NCBI RefSeq assembly: GCF_003217095.1
Contig: NZ_QJSR01000011.1
Location: 1 to 58,476, forward strand
Reading direction: 5' to 3'
DNA length: 58,476 nucleotides
DNA from: Rhizobium sp. PP-CC-3A-592
GTDB taxonomy: Bacteria > Pseudomonadota > Alphaproteobacteria > Rhizobiales > Rhizobiaceae
How positions within the stretch are numbered: position 1 is the first letter of the stretch; every line of letters begins with the position of its first letter. Below the pieces are notes generated by a model. The model searched no databases. It was not told where the DNA came from and saw only the letters and a program-made list of their open reading frames with translations. The translations under genes and the position numbers were made by a program. Positions 42,829-51,989 of this stretch are shown here, piece after piece.

Positions 42829-44496
42829 TCATTCCTCGATCGTTATGCCGAAACGCCTGAGGTCGTCTTCGGTGCCTGCCACCTCCAGAAGCAGATTTGC
42901 CCGGCTGGTAGCGACGTAGACAAGCTCCGGTTCAAGAATATCTTCGATTCCCAACACGAAGACACAAGGGCGGGAGAGGCCTTTGAATCGTCGCACGGTG
43001 TCAAAGACAATCCGCTCAGGATGGAAACTGTCTGCCCGGCAGGTTTCAAGACCTGCAATGCGAAACAGTCCTGACTCCACATCGCTAGCTCTGCCTGTCA
43101 AAACGGCAATCTGCCCAGGTGTTGCCTGTCCGGAACGCACGAGCTGGAGCACTCGCTCGCTCACACGAGCTATTGCCAGATCCGGTCTTTTGACCTTGAT
43201 TATGCCGACTGCTTCACCTTCAGGTCCCGCGGCGCGGCTCGATTTGCCCAGGTACCACTTCGACATCAGAATGTGAATTTTACGCGTATTGCGAAGGTTC
43301 CGTGTAAGTGAAATTCCCGATTGGGGCAACGCGCGGATGAAGCTGTCGTCCTGAGCGAAAAGTCTTTGGTTGTCGTCGTAAAAAACATAGAATTCACTAT
43401 CGGGGACATCACGCAGGCAAAGTCGAAGGGCATTCAGCCAACTGTCGCGAAAGTCCTGTCCCTCATCCACAATGATTGTATCGAACCCGAGTTCGGGACT
43501 CTCCATGACGGCTTCAATCAGCGCTTCCGGCAACAGTGTATTAAAGTATTCCGGGCCGACATTTTTCGGAAGTGACGTTCCTGACTGTTCAGCAAGTGCA
43601 CGGCAGATCGAGTGAAAACTTGCGACCACCAGGTTAGAGCGATCCGTGCAAACTTCTTTGAGGTAGTTGGCCAAAGGAGCATTGAAGCATGTCAAAAGTG
43701 TCCGTCGACCGGCTGCGGATGACCGGAGAGCCTTCTCAATGGCCAAAACAGTTTTTCCACTTCCCGCGCCGCCGGAAATTGTCATCTCGCGATTGTCTTC
43801 AAGTGAATCCAGAAGCCACGCTTGCTCGGCTGTAAGCCGCTCGATCATCAGAGCGTCCTCTGCGAGGCTTGTACCAATGTGGGCGCGCAGCTCAAAGTGG
43901 CCGGTGACAAGTTCATCAAGCGCCTGCATGCCGTCAAGGCCAAGCGGTTGCTCCCGTACGTCTCCGCCATCTTTCATGCGGTCGACAAGCCACTTTCCCA
44001 GAGTATCCATGTCATCGCCAAATGCTATGATCTCCAGCGGGCCATCCGGTCCAAGTGCGCGCGCCGGTTTGGCGCTGCCCGGAAGAACTGCGGCATGGCG
44101 GGCCCGGATAAATCGTTTCCCTAACCGCCTGTTATCATTCAGCCGTTTCAGAAAATGATGCTTGCTGCTCTTTGCCTGAGCTATGGGATTCTTGATCTTG
44201 AACCGAAAACCGTCCCTGTCTGTACTCAGCCACTGCTCATCCTCTTTTCGGCAGCTGACACGCCCTCCTTTAACTTCGATAAAGAGCAGCCCGTGCTGTG
44301 CGTGAGCCAGAATAAAGTCTGCCTCCCCATCATACTCGGCGCCGTCATCATCGGCCTGATGCCAGGACCGCGAATAATAACAGACATAGTCGTCGGGAAC
44401 CTTGTCCCTGATGCGATCGTAGACACGCACTTCCGAAGAACGCTTCGGATCATTCAGCACATTTGGCGGCAAAATTTTGGGATGCATGCGAGCCAT
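42829..44496 (-). CDS. NERD nuclease fused to a UvrD-like helicase
   Basis: A 555-residue two-domain protein. The N-terminal 160 residues form a NERD/PD-(D/E)XK nuclease-like domain with Asp60, Glu74 and Lys76 (GEADFILAHAQHG, FIEVKGG). The rest is an SF1 helicase: Walker A SGGAGSGKTVLA, Walker B DTIIVDEGQDF and the closing LVYVATSRANLLLEV. The domains are in the order seen in several defence-linked proteins. It starts one base after the DrmB stop, so it is in the same transcript. It probably cuts or unwinds foreign DNA; which activity matters is inferred. Confidence 0.88.
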   Translation of the reverse strand: MARMHPKILPPNVLNDPKRSSEVRVYDRIRDKVPDDYVCYYSRSWHQADDDGAEYDGEADFILAHAQHGLLFIEVKGGRVSCRKEDEQWLSTDRDGFRFKIKNPIAQAKSSKHHFLKRLNDNRRLGKRFIRARHAAVLPGSAKPARALGPDGPLEIIAFGDDMDTLGKWLVDRMKDGGDVREQPLGLDGMQALDELVTGHFELRAHIGTSLAEDALMIERLTAEQAWLLDSLEDNREMTISGGAGSGKTVLAIEKALRSSAAGRRTLLTCFNAPLANYLKEVCTDRSNLVVASFHSICRALAEQSGTSLPKNVGPEYFNTLLPEALIEAVMESPELGFDTIIVDEGQDFRDSWLNALRLCLRDVPDSEFYVFYDDNQRLFAQDDSFIRALPQSGISLTRNLRNTRKIHILMSKWYLGKSSRAAGPEGEAVGIIKVKRPDLAIARVSERVLQLVRSGQATPGQIAVLTGRASDVESGLFRIAGLETCRADSFHPERIVFDTVRRFKGLSRPCVFVLGIEDILEPELVYVATSRANLLLEVAGTEDDLRRFGITIEE

Positions 44497-44497
44497 T

Positions 44498-46324
44498 TCA
44501 GTTCCCGTTTTCCAGAAGTTTGCGGAAGAAGCCGAGGGAGGGGTTCTGCGGTGTGCCTACAAGCATACCGCGGTCGAGATGCCGGTTGAAATGCTCGCAT
44601 GAAGTCTCCGGAACAAACGTGCAGCAGTGACATGCCGCAGAGCCGGATCCTTCTGACAAGGATAAAATGCCGGTGCTGCAAAGTGGATCGGAGGAGCACC
44701 ACTCCATCTCGTGAAGTGCAGCAATGAGGATCGGCGCCAGCTCGTCTGCCCGACCCTTGCGCGAAAGGCCACCCAGCGTCCCGTCAGAATCCGGAGCCGA
44801 CGTGTAGAGCAGGAATCCGCACATGCCGTTCTCCCCCGTCGATACATAAAGGCGTTCACGAATGGATGCGGTCGAATATCCGCTGTCCAGAGAAAGGCGC
44901 TCGGCTAAAGCATGCGCTGTGGTATGGACCAGGAGAAATCGAGGTGAAATATCCATGGGGAAGGGCCGCTCCGATCCGTTGTGTTCTTCCCAGGATCTTT
45001 TGGCTGCGGCATGTGCAACCGCGGCACGAGTTTTGACCGCCTCGTCATTCTCCCACTCTCTGACGCTGTCTGACGCGAAATTGATGAAGATGCCTTCTCC
45101 TCTGACCTCGATTGCGGGAAGCCAGTTAAGTTTCTCCCGCGATAAAGGTGCGATCCTGGCGTTGCGATCTTCAGATTCTACCGGGCTCAGGCGTGTGAAC
45201 CCCCTTAGCGCGCGCACCTCTCGCAGCCTGTCAACCGACACAAGATTCGAGAGAAAGTGCTGAAGTTGGACGGGTATCTTCTGAGGGCTGATTTTGAACT
45301 CTGGAAATTCCTCGTCACGCGGACTGCCGGAGCAAAGCATCATGTGCTCGTTCAGCCGAAGGTCAGCCGAATCGCTCGCCAGCACAGTGAGAAGGGCCTT
45401 GATCCTGGCGGTGAGTTGATCCGCTGTCACAGATTGATCGGGCCAGATCGGATGTATTCGCTGTCGCACATAGCGAGGCAACTGTTCAGGGTCGTCGAGT
45501 TCCGTTAAATCTCCCCAGAACTCTTCCAGCTGCTCACGGAAAGAACCCCCGAAAGGAGGTACATCGAGTGCAGATGCAATAACCGGAAAGTAAGCGTTGG
45601 ACGCGCCTCTTTGTATGGCGACCGGTTCGTTTGTACATTCGCAACCTTCGCTCTTCAGCCAGGGCTGAAGCCCATCACAGCGGATCTTCATGGTCTTGAG
45701 GATTCCGGGGCTCAGTGCGCCGTCAAGATCTCTTTCCGCCATGCACTCTGTGCAGTGTACCCTCAGGCCTTTCAGACCAGATCCTTCACCTTTGAGTTTC
45801 AGGGGCTTCTTGCGTGTGCAGCCCTCTGAATGCCGCGGCCAGGACAGCCACGGAAAATCCTGAAGATGTCCATCGAGGCAGGTAACGACAAATCTGACAG
45901 GGACCACAAATACGCTCTTCGCACGTCTACCCCGACCCGTGCTGCAGACAGGGCAGAAAAGTTCTGGCTTATCGGTCTCGTTGCCCCACGAGCGGCTGCG
46001 CTGCAGCAAGTCGCATTTCGGGCATACATGCCAGTCGGGAAATCTGTAGGCCGGTAGCAGGCGGTCACGTTTGATGTTGCCGAAGCTCTCCTGTCCCACG
46101 GGAGGGAGCCTGAACCCGCGAACACCCAGTCGAGATTGGAGTGGCTCATGGACAATGCGCTGGTCGTTCAGCAATCCTTGTCTTGCCGAAAGCTGATCCC
46201 ACGCTTCCAGTCCCGCGGCAACGACCGAAAGCGGCGCTCCGGTGTCGCCACGGAAGTCAATAATGGCGCCGGGACCGTTACCTGACAGAACCTGGCTACG
46301 CCGTATCTTTCCGATCGGTTTCAT
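44498..46324 (-). CDS. drmB: DrmB, DUF1998-family DISARM protein
   Basis: A 608-residue DrmB-like protein. Zinc-binding Cys pairs are visible near the N-terminus (WHVCPKCDLLQRS, LFCPVC) and in the C-terminal DUF1998 region (CSSDPLC, ACHCCTFVPETSCEHFNRHL). It starts MKPIGKIRRSQVLSGNGPGA, a typical DrmB opening. DrmA and DrmB form the core of DISARM and sense or handle unmodified foreign DNA. Its ATG overlaps the drmA stop as ATGA. Confidence 0.88.
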   Translation of the reverse strand: MKPIGKIRRSQVLSGNGPGAIIDFRGDTGAPLSVVAAGLEAWDQLSARQGLLNDQRIVHEPLQSRLGVRGFRLPPVGQESFGNIKRDRLLPAYRFPDWHVCPKCDLLQRSRSWGNETDKPELFCPVCSTGRGRRAKSVFVVPVRFVVTCLDGHLQDFPWLSWPRHSEGCTRKKPLKLKGEGSGLKGLRVHCTECMAERDLDGALSPGILKTMKIRCDGLQPWLKSEGCECTNEPVAIQRGASNAYFPVIASALDVPPFGGSFREQLEEFWGDLTELDDPEQLPRYVRQRIHPIWPDQSVTADQLTARIKALLTVLASDSADLRLNEHMMLCSGSPRDEEFPEFKISPQKIPVQLQHFLSNLVSVDRLREVRALRGFTRLSPVESEDRNARIAPLSREKLNWLPAIEVRGEGIFINFASDSVREWENDEAVKTRAAVAHAAAKRSWEEHNGSERPFPMDISPRFLLVHTTAHALAERLSLDSGYSTASIRERLYVSTGENGMCGFLLYTSAPDSDGTLGGLSRKGRADELAPILIAALHEMEWCSSDPLCSTGILSLSEGSGSAACHCCTFVPETSCEHFNRHLDRGMLVGTPQNPSLGFFRKLLENGN

Positions 46325-49300
46325 CGTTTTTCCTCTCTGCTGCGCGGATGCTCCAGCAAAACGAACGGGGTGGATGCCTCAACGGAGCGAAGGCTGTTCG
46401 GTGTCGGCTTCTGGCCTTTATATCGGCCCCTGTTGCCGCGAGCCGCCGCAGTTTCGGCCGACGTAAGCAAAGCGACGTCGAAGTCACTCCAGTAAGTCTT
46501 CAGGCCCTGGAAATCGAACCAGCCATCCAGAAAATCATTGAGCTGCTTTCTCGCTGACACGGCTTCACCGGGATCAATTCTTTCCACGCGTTGAACAATG
46601 CGTTCAAGGAGAGCTTCAGCCTCGTTCTGGTGATCCTCGATCGCTCCTGGATTAGCCATTCCTGCGATCAGATGGCGGACAAGTGCGACAAACGGTGCAT
46701 GCAGCGCCCTGTCCCTTGCACGGGGAGCGAAGGGCGTGACACTTGTTGCTTCGACTTCCCGATACAGGCTCCCGTGCCAGCTGCCAAATGTCTCGTACCG
46801 GCTCCGGTCCCGTGACTTCGCAGCGTTGAACAGGGTGACGACCAGCCCGGGCCAGCGCTTGTCTCGCCCGACACGGCTTGTAGCCTGAATGTATTCGGCG
46901 ATCGTTTTTGGTTGTCCATTGACGAGCATCAGGCCGAGGCGTGAAACGTCCATACCGACGGATATCATGTTGCTCGCCAGTACGATGTCTACGTGTTCCT
47001 CATGCCGCCAACTACGCTCAAGGTTCTTGAGATATTTTGGAATTTCGATTGATCTGACCCTGCTGGTGAGCTCAATCTGATTGTCGATCAGGCGTTCGCT
47101 CTCACCTGATCGACGACCGGCGTAATCCCCGATACTGCGGGTGACGTCGTCCCGCATAAGTACGAGGGCGCCACCCAGCTCACGCAGGGAGTTGAAGTAA
47201 TTGATGAGCGTCCAGTACCCATCGCGAACCTGATCAGGAATTCCCTGATCAGTTGCAGCCTGCAGGAGGGAGGCTGAAACGGCCTGCTGGGTGAATTTTG
47301 CAGACCGACCGACTGTGCTGATACCGACATAACGTCGTCCGGGAAGGGATTTGTCCTCAACAGCAAAGCCCGAGTCACTATAGTCCAGACCGGGAGGCGG
47401 GAACTGGAATGACGACCTGTCGAAAAGGGCGCGTATCTGCTGGGAGGCCCGCCTGATCGTCGCCGTTGAACCTATCACTTTCGCACGATGCCCCTCTGAC
47501 GTACGGCAGAGTTCGTCAACCGCGGTCTCGTAGAGGCCGGCAAGGCTTCCCAACGGGCCTGAAATCAGATGAAGTTCGTCCTGGATGATGAGATCCGGTG
47601 GAGAGGCGGATGTTCCGATCCCGAAGAGCCTGCCGGTTTCCTGATTGCGGGTAATCTGCGCATACTTGTCGACTGTTCCGATCACCAGCGTTGGCTGGCG
47701 ATTATAGACATCTTCATCAACGGTCCAGACCGGAAGTCGGTCCATACCGGAGGAGACAATGCATTTTGAGGTCAGGCATCGCACCTCCACACATCTGCGA
47801 TCGGGAGCGATCCTCCAGTCAAGAGTTTCACGGCAGCATGGGCAAGCGCGAAGTTGTGCCGGGGAGTTCTCGCTTTCTGACGAAAGCGCCACCTCTGCGT
47901 CCTTGACGAAATTCGGAGTGGCACCCTGACCTACCCACAGGCCGAGCGAAATCGGAGCGTCGGATGCAAAATATGAAGGATGCTGCGCAGCGCCGGATTC
48001 TGCCAGGTTCTTCCGGATCAATTCGCAGGCGATGATGAGTGCCGCGGCCCGCTCGAACTGCTGTATCGTGAGAAGGCGAAGCGTGTATCGCATAAAGGTT
48101 GTAACACCCCCACCCGCGGGGTCACCTGACGCCCGAAGCCTTCGAAGGAAGATAGTGAAAGCTGTCAGCAGGAGATATGCTTCTGTTTTGCCACCGCCGG
48201 TGGGAAACCACAGGAGATCCATAGTGTCGCGATCGTCATCGTCAGGTCGGGCGATCGAAGAAATACAAAGAAGGGCAAAGCCCAGCTGGAACGGCCGCCA
48301 TATCAATCCGGACGAGCTGGCATCGGGGCGCCAGGAGTATTGCAGCGCCATTGCGGCATTCGCCATCCTGAACGCTTCCAGAGCATTCCTGTCAGTCTGA
48401 ACAAGCTCGATACCGGCCCGCATACGGGCTTCTGCCGCGCGGCAGGTGCGGACGTGCAGGTCACCTTGTCCAGTGAGATTTGCAGGCAGGTCGCTGACCT
48501 GTTTTTCAGCATCCGTTATCCAGTTGCTATAGGCATCAACGAATGTCGTCAGTCCTGTTACCAGATTTTCCTGCCCTGTTCCTGCCAGATGGGACGCAGA
48601 GAGAATGTCCCTTGCAGCACCGGTGTGGAAATTGCTGGCACCGCTCGCGCTGACGACATGAACCGTGGCTTCGGGAAACCAACTGCTCGCGACCCAACCG
48701 ACAGTTTCCTCAAGTGGCGCGTCCCATATTGCCGAGCAAGTATGGCCTACCGCCCATTGCTTTGTCCCACGATAGAGCAAAGCTGAGCTCGCCTTGTCCT
48801 CGTCGTTCTCGCTGGATGCTCCTGCGGGCGCGGGTTTAGGCACAAAGCGGCAATCGGCTTCACAGAACACCGTTATTTCCACTTGAAAAAGCGCTGCCTT
48901 TTCGTTTGCAGACCGGCTTGTCTTCTCCGCGGCGCCCGCGTCGTTGCTGATGGCCAGCGTTACGAGCATCACAGATTGCCATTGCGCGATCCGGGCGTGC
49001 AGTGTCACTCCGGGCTGCCCCTTGTCCGCCAAGGGTATTCCGGGGAAGCCCGGTTGCGACGCAGCAATTAGGTCGAGAAGGACCTCCGCGGATCTGGGGT
49101 CTCGCTTCCAGCTCTGGCTTTTACGACCTCCTGCCTGACTGTCAGCCTCTTCAGATTCGTGCTCTAGGTAGCGGGCACCCTCAACTCTTACCCTCAGGAT
49201 GGGATTTCCATCCACCGGCTCCACTGCAAATGAAAGGCCGGCTGTGCTGGGACGAAATGTAGACGCGGCCTTGACGCCGTCCAGTGCAGTCCCGTTGACT

Positions 49301-49482
49301 TCGGAATCCTCGCTATCGGCCGCCTCGTCGTCCTCTTCGGCTGGGATTACCGTCCTCGGCGGAAACAGGATACCCGTGAGGTACCGATCAGTGGGCCGGT
49401 CGGATATCACTTCTTCGGGTGATTCCGGCCCCATAAGATCCACTTTCATCCGCTCAATCAAAGTGTCTCGCACATCGGACAT
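46321..49482 (-). CDS. drmA: DrmA, DISARM-type helicase
   Basis: A 1053-residue helicase. Walker A is LLWFPTGGGKTEAYL, the DEXH box DELHLISGPLGSLAGLYE, motif III GSTATIRRASQQI and motif VI QATSRVGRDKRWPGLVV with MISVGMDVSRLGLMLVNGQP before it, the DrmA pattern. The N-terminal 400 residues hold an unassigned region (VDLMGPESPEEVI onward). I chose the ATG at 49482 because GAGGAGG lies 8 bases upstream; the longer frame to 49521 adds nothing. It would translocate on DNA in a complex with DrmB. A SNF2-type DrmD, DrmC or a methyltransferase is not next to it. Confidence 0.9.
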   Translation of the reverse strand: MSDVRDTLIERMKVDLMGPESPEEVISDRPTDRYLTGILFPPRTVIPAEEDDEAADSEDSEVNGTALDGVKAASTFRPSTAGLSFAVEPVDGNPILRVRVEGARYLEHESEEADSQAGGRKSQSWKRDPRSAEVLLDLIAASQPGFPGIPLADKGQPGVTLHARIAQWQSVMLVTLAISNDAGAAEKTSRSANEKAALFQVEITVFCEADCRFVPKPAPAGASSENDEDKASSALLYRGTKQWAVGHTCSAIWDAPLEETVGWVASSWFPEATVHVVSASGASNFHTGAARDILSASHLAGTGQENLVTGLTTFVDAYSNWITDAEKQVSDLPANLTGQGDLHVRTCRAAEARMRAGIELVQTDRNALEAFRMANAAMALQYSWRPDASSSGLIWRPFQLGFALLCISSIARPDDDDRDTMDLLWFPTGGGKTEAYLLLTAFTIFLRRLRASGDPAGGGVTTFMRYTLRLLTIQQFERAAALIIACELIRKNLAESGAAQHPSYFASDAPISLGLWVGQGATPNFVKDAEVALSSESENSPAQLRACPCCRETLDWRIAPDRRCVEVRCLTSKCIVSSGMDRLPVWTVDEDVYNRQPTLVIGTVDKYAQITRNQETGRLFGIGTSASPPDLIIQDELHLISGPLGSLAGLYETAVDELCRTSEGHRAKVIGSTATIRRASQQIRALFDRSSFQFPPPGLDYSDSGFAVEDKSLPGRRYVGISTVGRSAKFTQQAVSASLLQAATDQGIPDQVRDGYWTLINYFNSLRELGGALVLMRDDVTRSIGDYAGRRSGESERLIDNQIELTSRVRSIEIPKYLKNLERSWRHEEHVDIVLASNMISVGMDVSRLGLMLVNGQPKTIAEYIQATSRVGRDKRWPGLVVTLFNAAKSRDRSRYETFGSWHGSLYREVEATSVTPFAPRARDRALHAPFVALVRHLIAGMANPGAIEDHQNEAEALLERIVQRVERIDPGEAVSARKQLNDFLDGWFDFQGLKTYWSDFDVALLTSAETAAARGNRGRYKGQKPTPNSLRSVEASTPFVLLEHPRSREEKR

Positions 49483-49501
49483 AATTGTAGCCTCCTCGTA
49501 C

Positions 49502-51889
49502 TTATCGTGGAATTCTGGCAAAACCGCCCAGCAAGGGCATCAGCGCCAGGGATGGCGGCCTTGTCGCTGATCCCTTCACCACGACAGTTGTAGCCCCTGT
49601 GACTGAAACGCCCGACAATACCGGCAGCTCAGACCCCTCTGGAGCGTGGATTATCTCCCGTAATACATCCGTAAATTGCTTTCCGAGAATGCCGATAGGC
49701 TTTTCATCACCGGGCAGACGAATCATCAACTGGTCGGCGCCGGATGGGACTGCCTCGGCTGTCGAAACGGAGGTCGCCGCGCGCCAGACGGCGTCGATCA
49801 TTTCTTGCGCGGAGCTAAAGCAGTCGAAACTGCTAAACCTGGTCCAGTCGATCAGGTCTCCCTCAAGTCCGATTTCCATCTCGCGATAGTCTCGCCGTGC
49901 TCGCCAGTGACGTTCGGGTGTGCCGGCTGTGTAAAAACTGCCGTGAGGCGCCCAGCCGGTCCGAAGCTCATCGCTGGCACGTGTGGCTGCAACATAGAGG
50001 GTACGTGCCTCCTCAGACCAATTGACGCCTTCTTTCCGGCGTTCAGCATTCATGAGTATGAGGACGCGATCTGACTGCCGCCCCTTGATAGCGTGGATAG
50101 TCGAGAGAAGGGGCCCGGACGTGCCCTCGTGATCACTGATGAGGTCTGATGGCGGATTTTCGAGTCCCTCGGCAATCCGACCAACGGCAACCTCGCTGCT
50201 GCCTGCTCCATCAAGGTCCCGCAAAATCTCCCAGCATTCGTCGGGAGTTCGGGAAATCGAGGTTCGGTAACCATCAAACAGCTGGCCGAAGGCTTCTCTG
50301 GTCAGTCTCGTGTCCGGATCCAATCCACCAAGGCAGACACCAATCCATGGCTCAATCCGCAACGGCCTGTCACTGAGGCGAATGCGGAACGGTCTCCTCT
50401 TCATACGCATCGCTTCAGCGACTTCCAGCAGACTGGAGCGGTATCGAGTAAGGATGAAACCGCGGGTGGTCGATGGATGTCCGGTGAAATCACGGATTCC
50501 TGTTTCCGACGCGCTCGCATCGATAAGATCACGGAGCTCGAAATATTCGTCTCGTGTTACTGGATCTTTATCCCGGAGAAAATCGCGGGCGGATCGGAAA
50601 AGCAAGCGAAGGCTGTCTGTTCTGGCGCGGTGGTCCCGGGTTATCTGCATAGGACGGAATTGCGGTAGCCTTTGGACTTGTTGAAGGAGTGTGTCATTTT
50701 CGCTTCCGGGACTCTGGTATCCATAGATCGCTTGGGCGAAATCGCCGAATACGGTGATGCCGCACGCCGGGTGGACCTCACTGATCAGCGCCTCACAAAA
50801 CGTCCTGCGGGATCCGACGAGGTCTTGGGCCTCATCGATGATGACGTGTTCGAGTGCATCAACCAGATTGATCACTAGAGGATCGCGTGTCCGCAGAAGT
50901 CTCGTCGCAGCCTGGATAGTTGCTTCATGGCTGCCAGCCGTTTTTGCTCCGGCTGCGAGGACAATGCGTGCCGCATATGAATCAAAAGTATGCAACTGTA
51001 CCATGGCGACGCCCGGAGCGGACGAAAGGCGCTCCTTGATTCTCTCCCCCAGTTCCGCAACGGCAATGCGGGTAAAACTCAGCAGGACAATCCGGGAGGG
51101 CGCCGCTCCGTCCTCGACCAGCCGCACCACACGTTCGGCTGCAGTATTTGTCTTTCCGGCACCCGGCCCGGCTTCCACGACGATACGCTCACCACCGCCC
51201 ACCGCTGCCACAAGCTGCTGCTCCAGGTCCGGAACGATTTCGCTGCCTGCTTGATCGTCATACGGAACCCCTAACCAGTCCCTCAGAAAGGCAGCATTGT
51301 CGTTTCCGATTGACCATGACCCCGACCGGGGATCGAAGCTCCCGCAGAGAGAGAGTATAATCGCCGCATTAGCCGGGATCCCGTCGCTGGACGAGTGTTG
51401 GCCATTCGCATGCAGGAAACGAGGCGCGAGCAATTCTGTTGTGCTTCGCCACGCTTCCAGTAGATCGAGAAGTGTCCCGGTAGGCTGTCCTGGGACAGTC
51501 GGGAAAAGCTCATCAGGGCCGCGATCGATAGTCTGGCCATGGTCGCCAAGGCCTATAACCCTGCCATCGGGGAGTGCGATGCGCCGGAATGGGACGGCGA
51601 CAAGGACCGCTTCGCCATGCACCATGCCGCTACCGATATCCCCGGTGTCGGAAAGAATATCGATAACCGAATCGATCACTGGTCGGCCTGCCGCAAGATC
51701 CTTCTTGGCGAGAAAACCAGAAATCCATTCGCGGACAGAATATCTGCTCACCCCACGCCGGGTCCCGACCATGGTACGGATTAGATCGGCAACGACGCCA
51801 CGATCCAGCTCGTCGTCCCGATAAATCCTCAATAATCTCGCTGGCGAATATGTTTCTGATTTCAATGGCTTTACTCGACAACTACACAT
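49502..51889 (-). CDS. UvrD/REP-type helicase with an N-terminal extension
   Basis: A 795-residue SF1 helicase. Walker A reads VEAGPGAGKTNTAAERV, Walker B HVIIDEAQDL, then FGDFAQAIYGYQ, STIHAIKGRQSDRVLI and LYVAATRASDEL, which give the full UvrD set. The first 230 residues are an extension with no clear domain (NAAFLRDWLGVPYDD near its end). The C-terminal 170 residues after the helicase are also unassigned. It is the first gene of the drmA-drmB transcript, ending 19 bases before drmA, so it probably works with them. The ribosome-binding site is weak. The start could be later. Confidence 0.87.
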   Translation of the reverse strand: MCSCRVKPLKSETYSPARLLRIYRDDELDRGVVADLIRTMVGTRRGVSRYSVREWISGFLAKKDLAAGRPVIDSVIDILSDTGDIGSGMVHGEAVLVAVPFRRIALPDGRVIGLGDHGQTIDRGPDELFPTVPGQPTGTLLDLLEAWRSTTELLAPRFLHANGQHSSSDGIPANAAIILSLCGSFDPRSGSWSIGNDNAAFLRDWLGVPYDDQAGSEIVPDLEQQLVAAVGGGERIVVEAGPGAGKTNTAAERVVRLVEDGAAPSRIVLLSFTRIAVAELGERIKERLSSAPGVAMVQLHTFDSYAARIVLAAGAKTAGSHEATIQAATRLLRTRDPLVINLVDALEHVIIDEAQDLVGSRRTFCEALISEVHPACGITVFGDFAQAIYGYQSPGSENDTLLQQVQRLPQFRPMQITRDHRARTDSLRLLFRSARDFLRDKDPVTRDEYFELRDLIDASASETGIRDFTGHPSTTRGFILTRYRSSLLEVAEAMRMKRRPFRIRLSDRPLRIEPWIGVCLGGLDPDTRLTREAFGQLFDGYRTSISRTPDECWEILRDLDGAGSSEVAVGRIAEGLENPPSDLISDHEGTSGPLLSTIHAIKGRQSDRVLILMNAERRKEGVNWSEEARTLYVAATRASDELRTGWAPHGSFYTAGTPERHWRARRDYREMEIGLEGDLIDWTRFSSFDCFSSAQEMIDAVWRAATSVSTAEAVPSGADQLMIRLPGDEKPIGILGKQFTDVLREIIHAPEGSELPVLSGVSVTGATTVVVKGSATRPPSLALMPLLGGFARIPR

Positions 51890-51897
51890 TGCAAGGA

Positions 51898-51909
51898 TTG
51901 GATGTCCAA
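51898..51909. promoter_or_regulatory. Dyad TTGGA-TG-TCCAA between divergent defence operons
   Basis: A perfect 12-base dyad lies in the 100-base divergent gap, nearer the UvrD-like gene. This is the only obvious candidate operator in the gap that could couple the two operons. No regulator gene is nearby. Confidence 0.3.
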
Positions 51910-51989
51910 GTGATTCGCGTCAATGCGATTTCAATCGGGAGATGAACAAATGTCTCTCTGTGCCAGTCTGATGTCGTTGGAAGCTTTCT

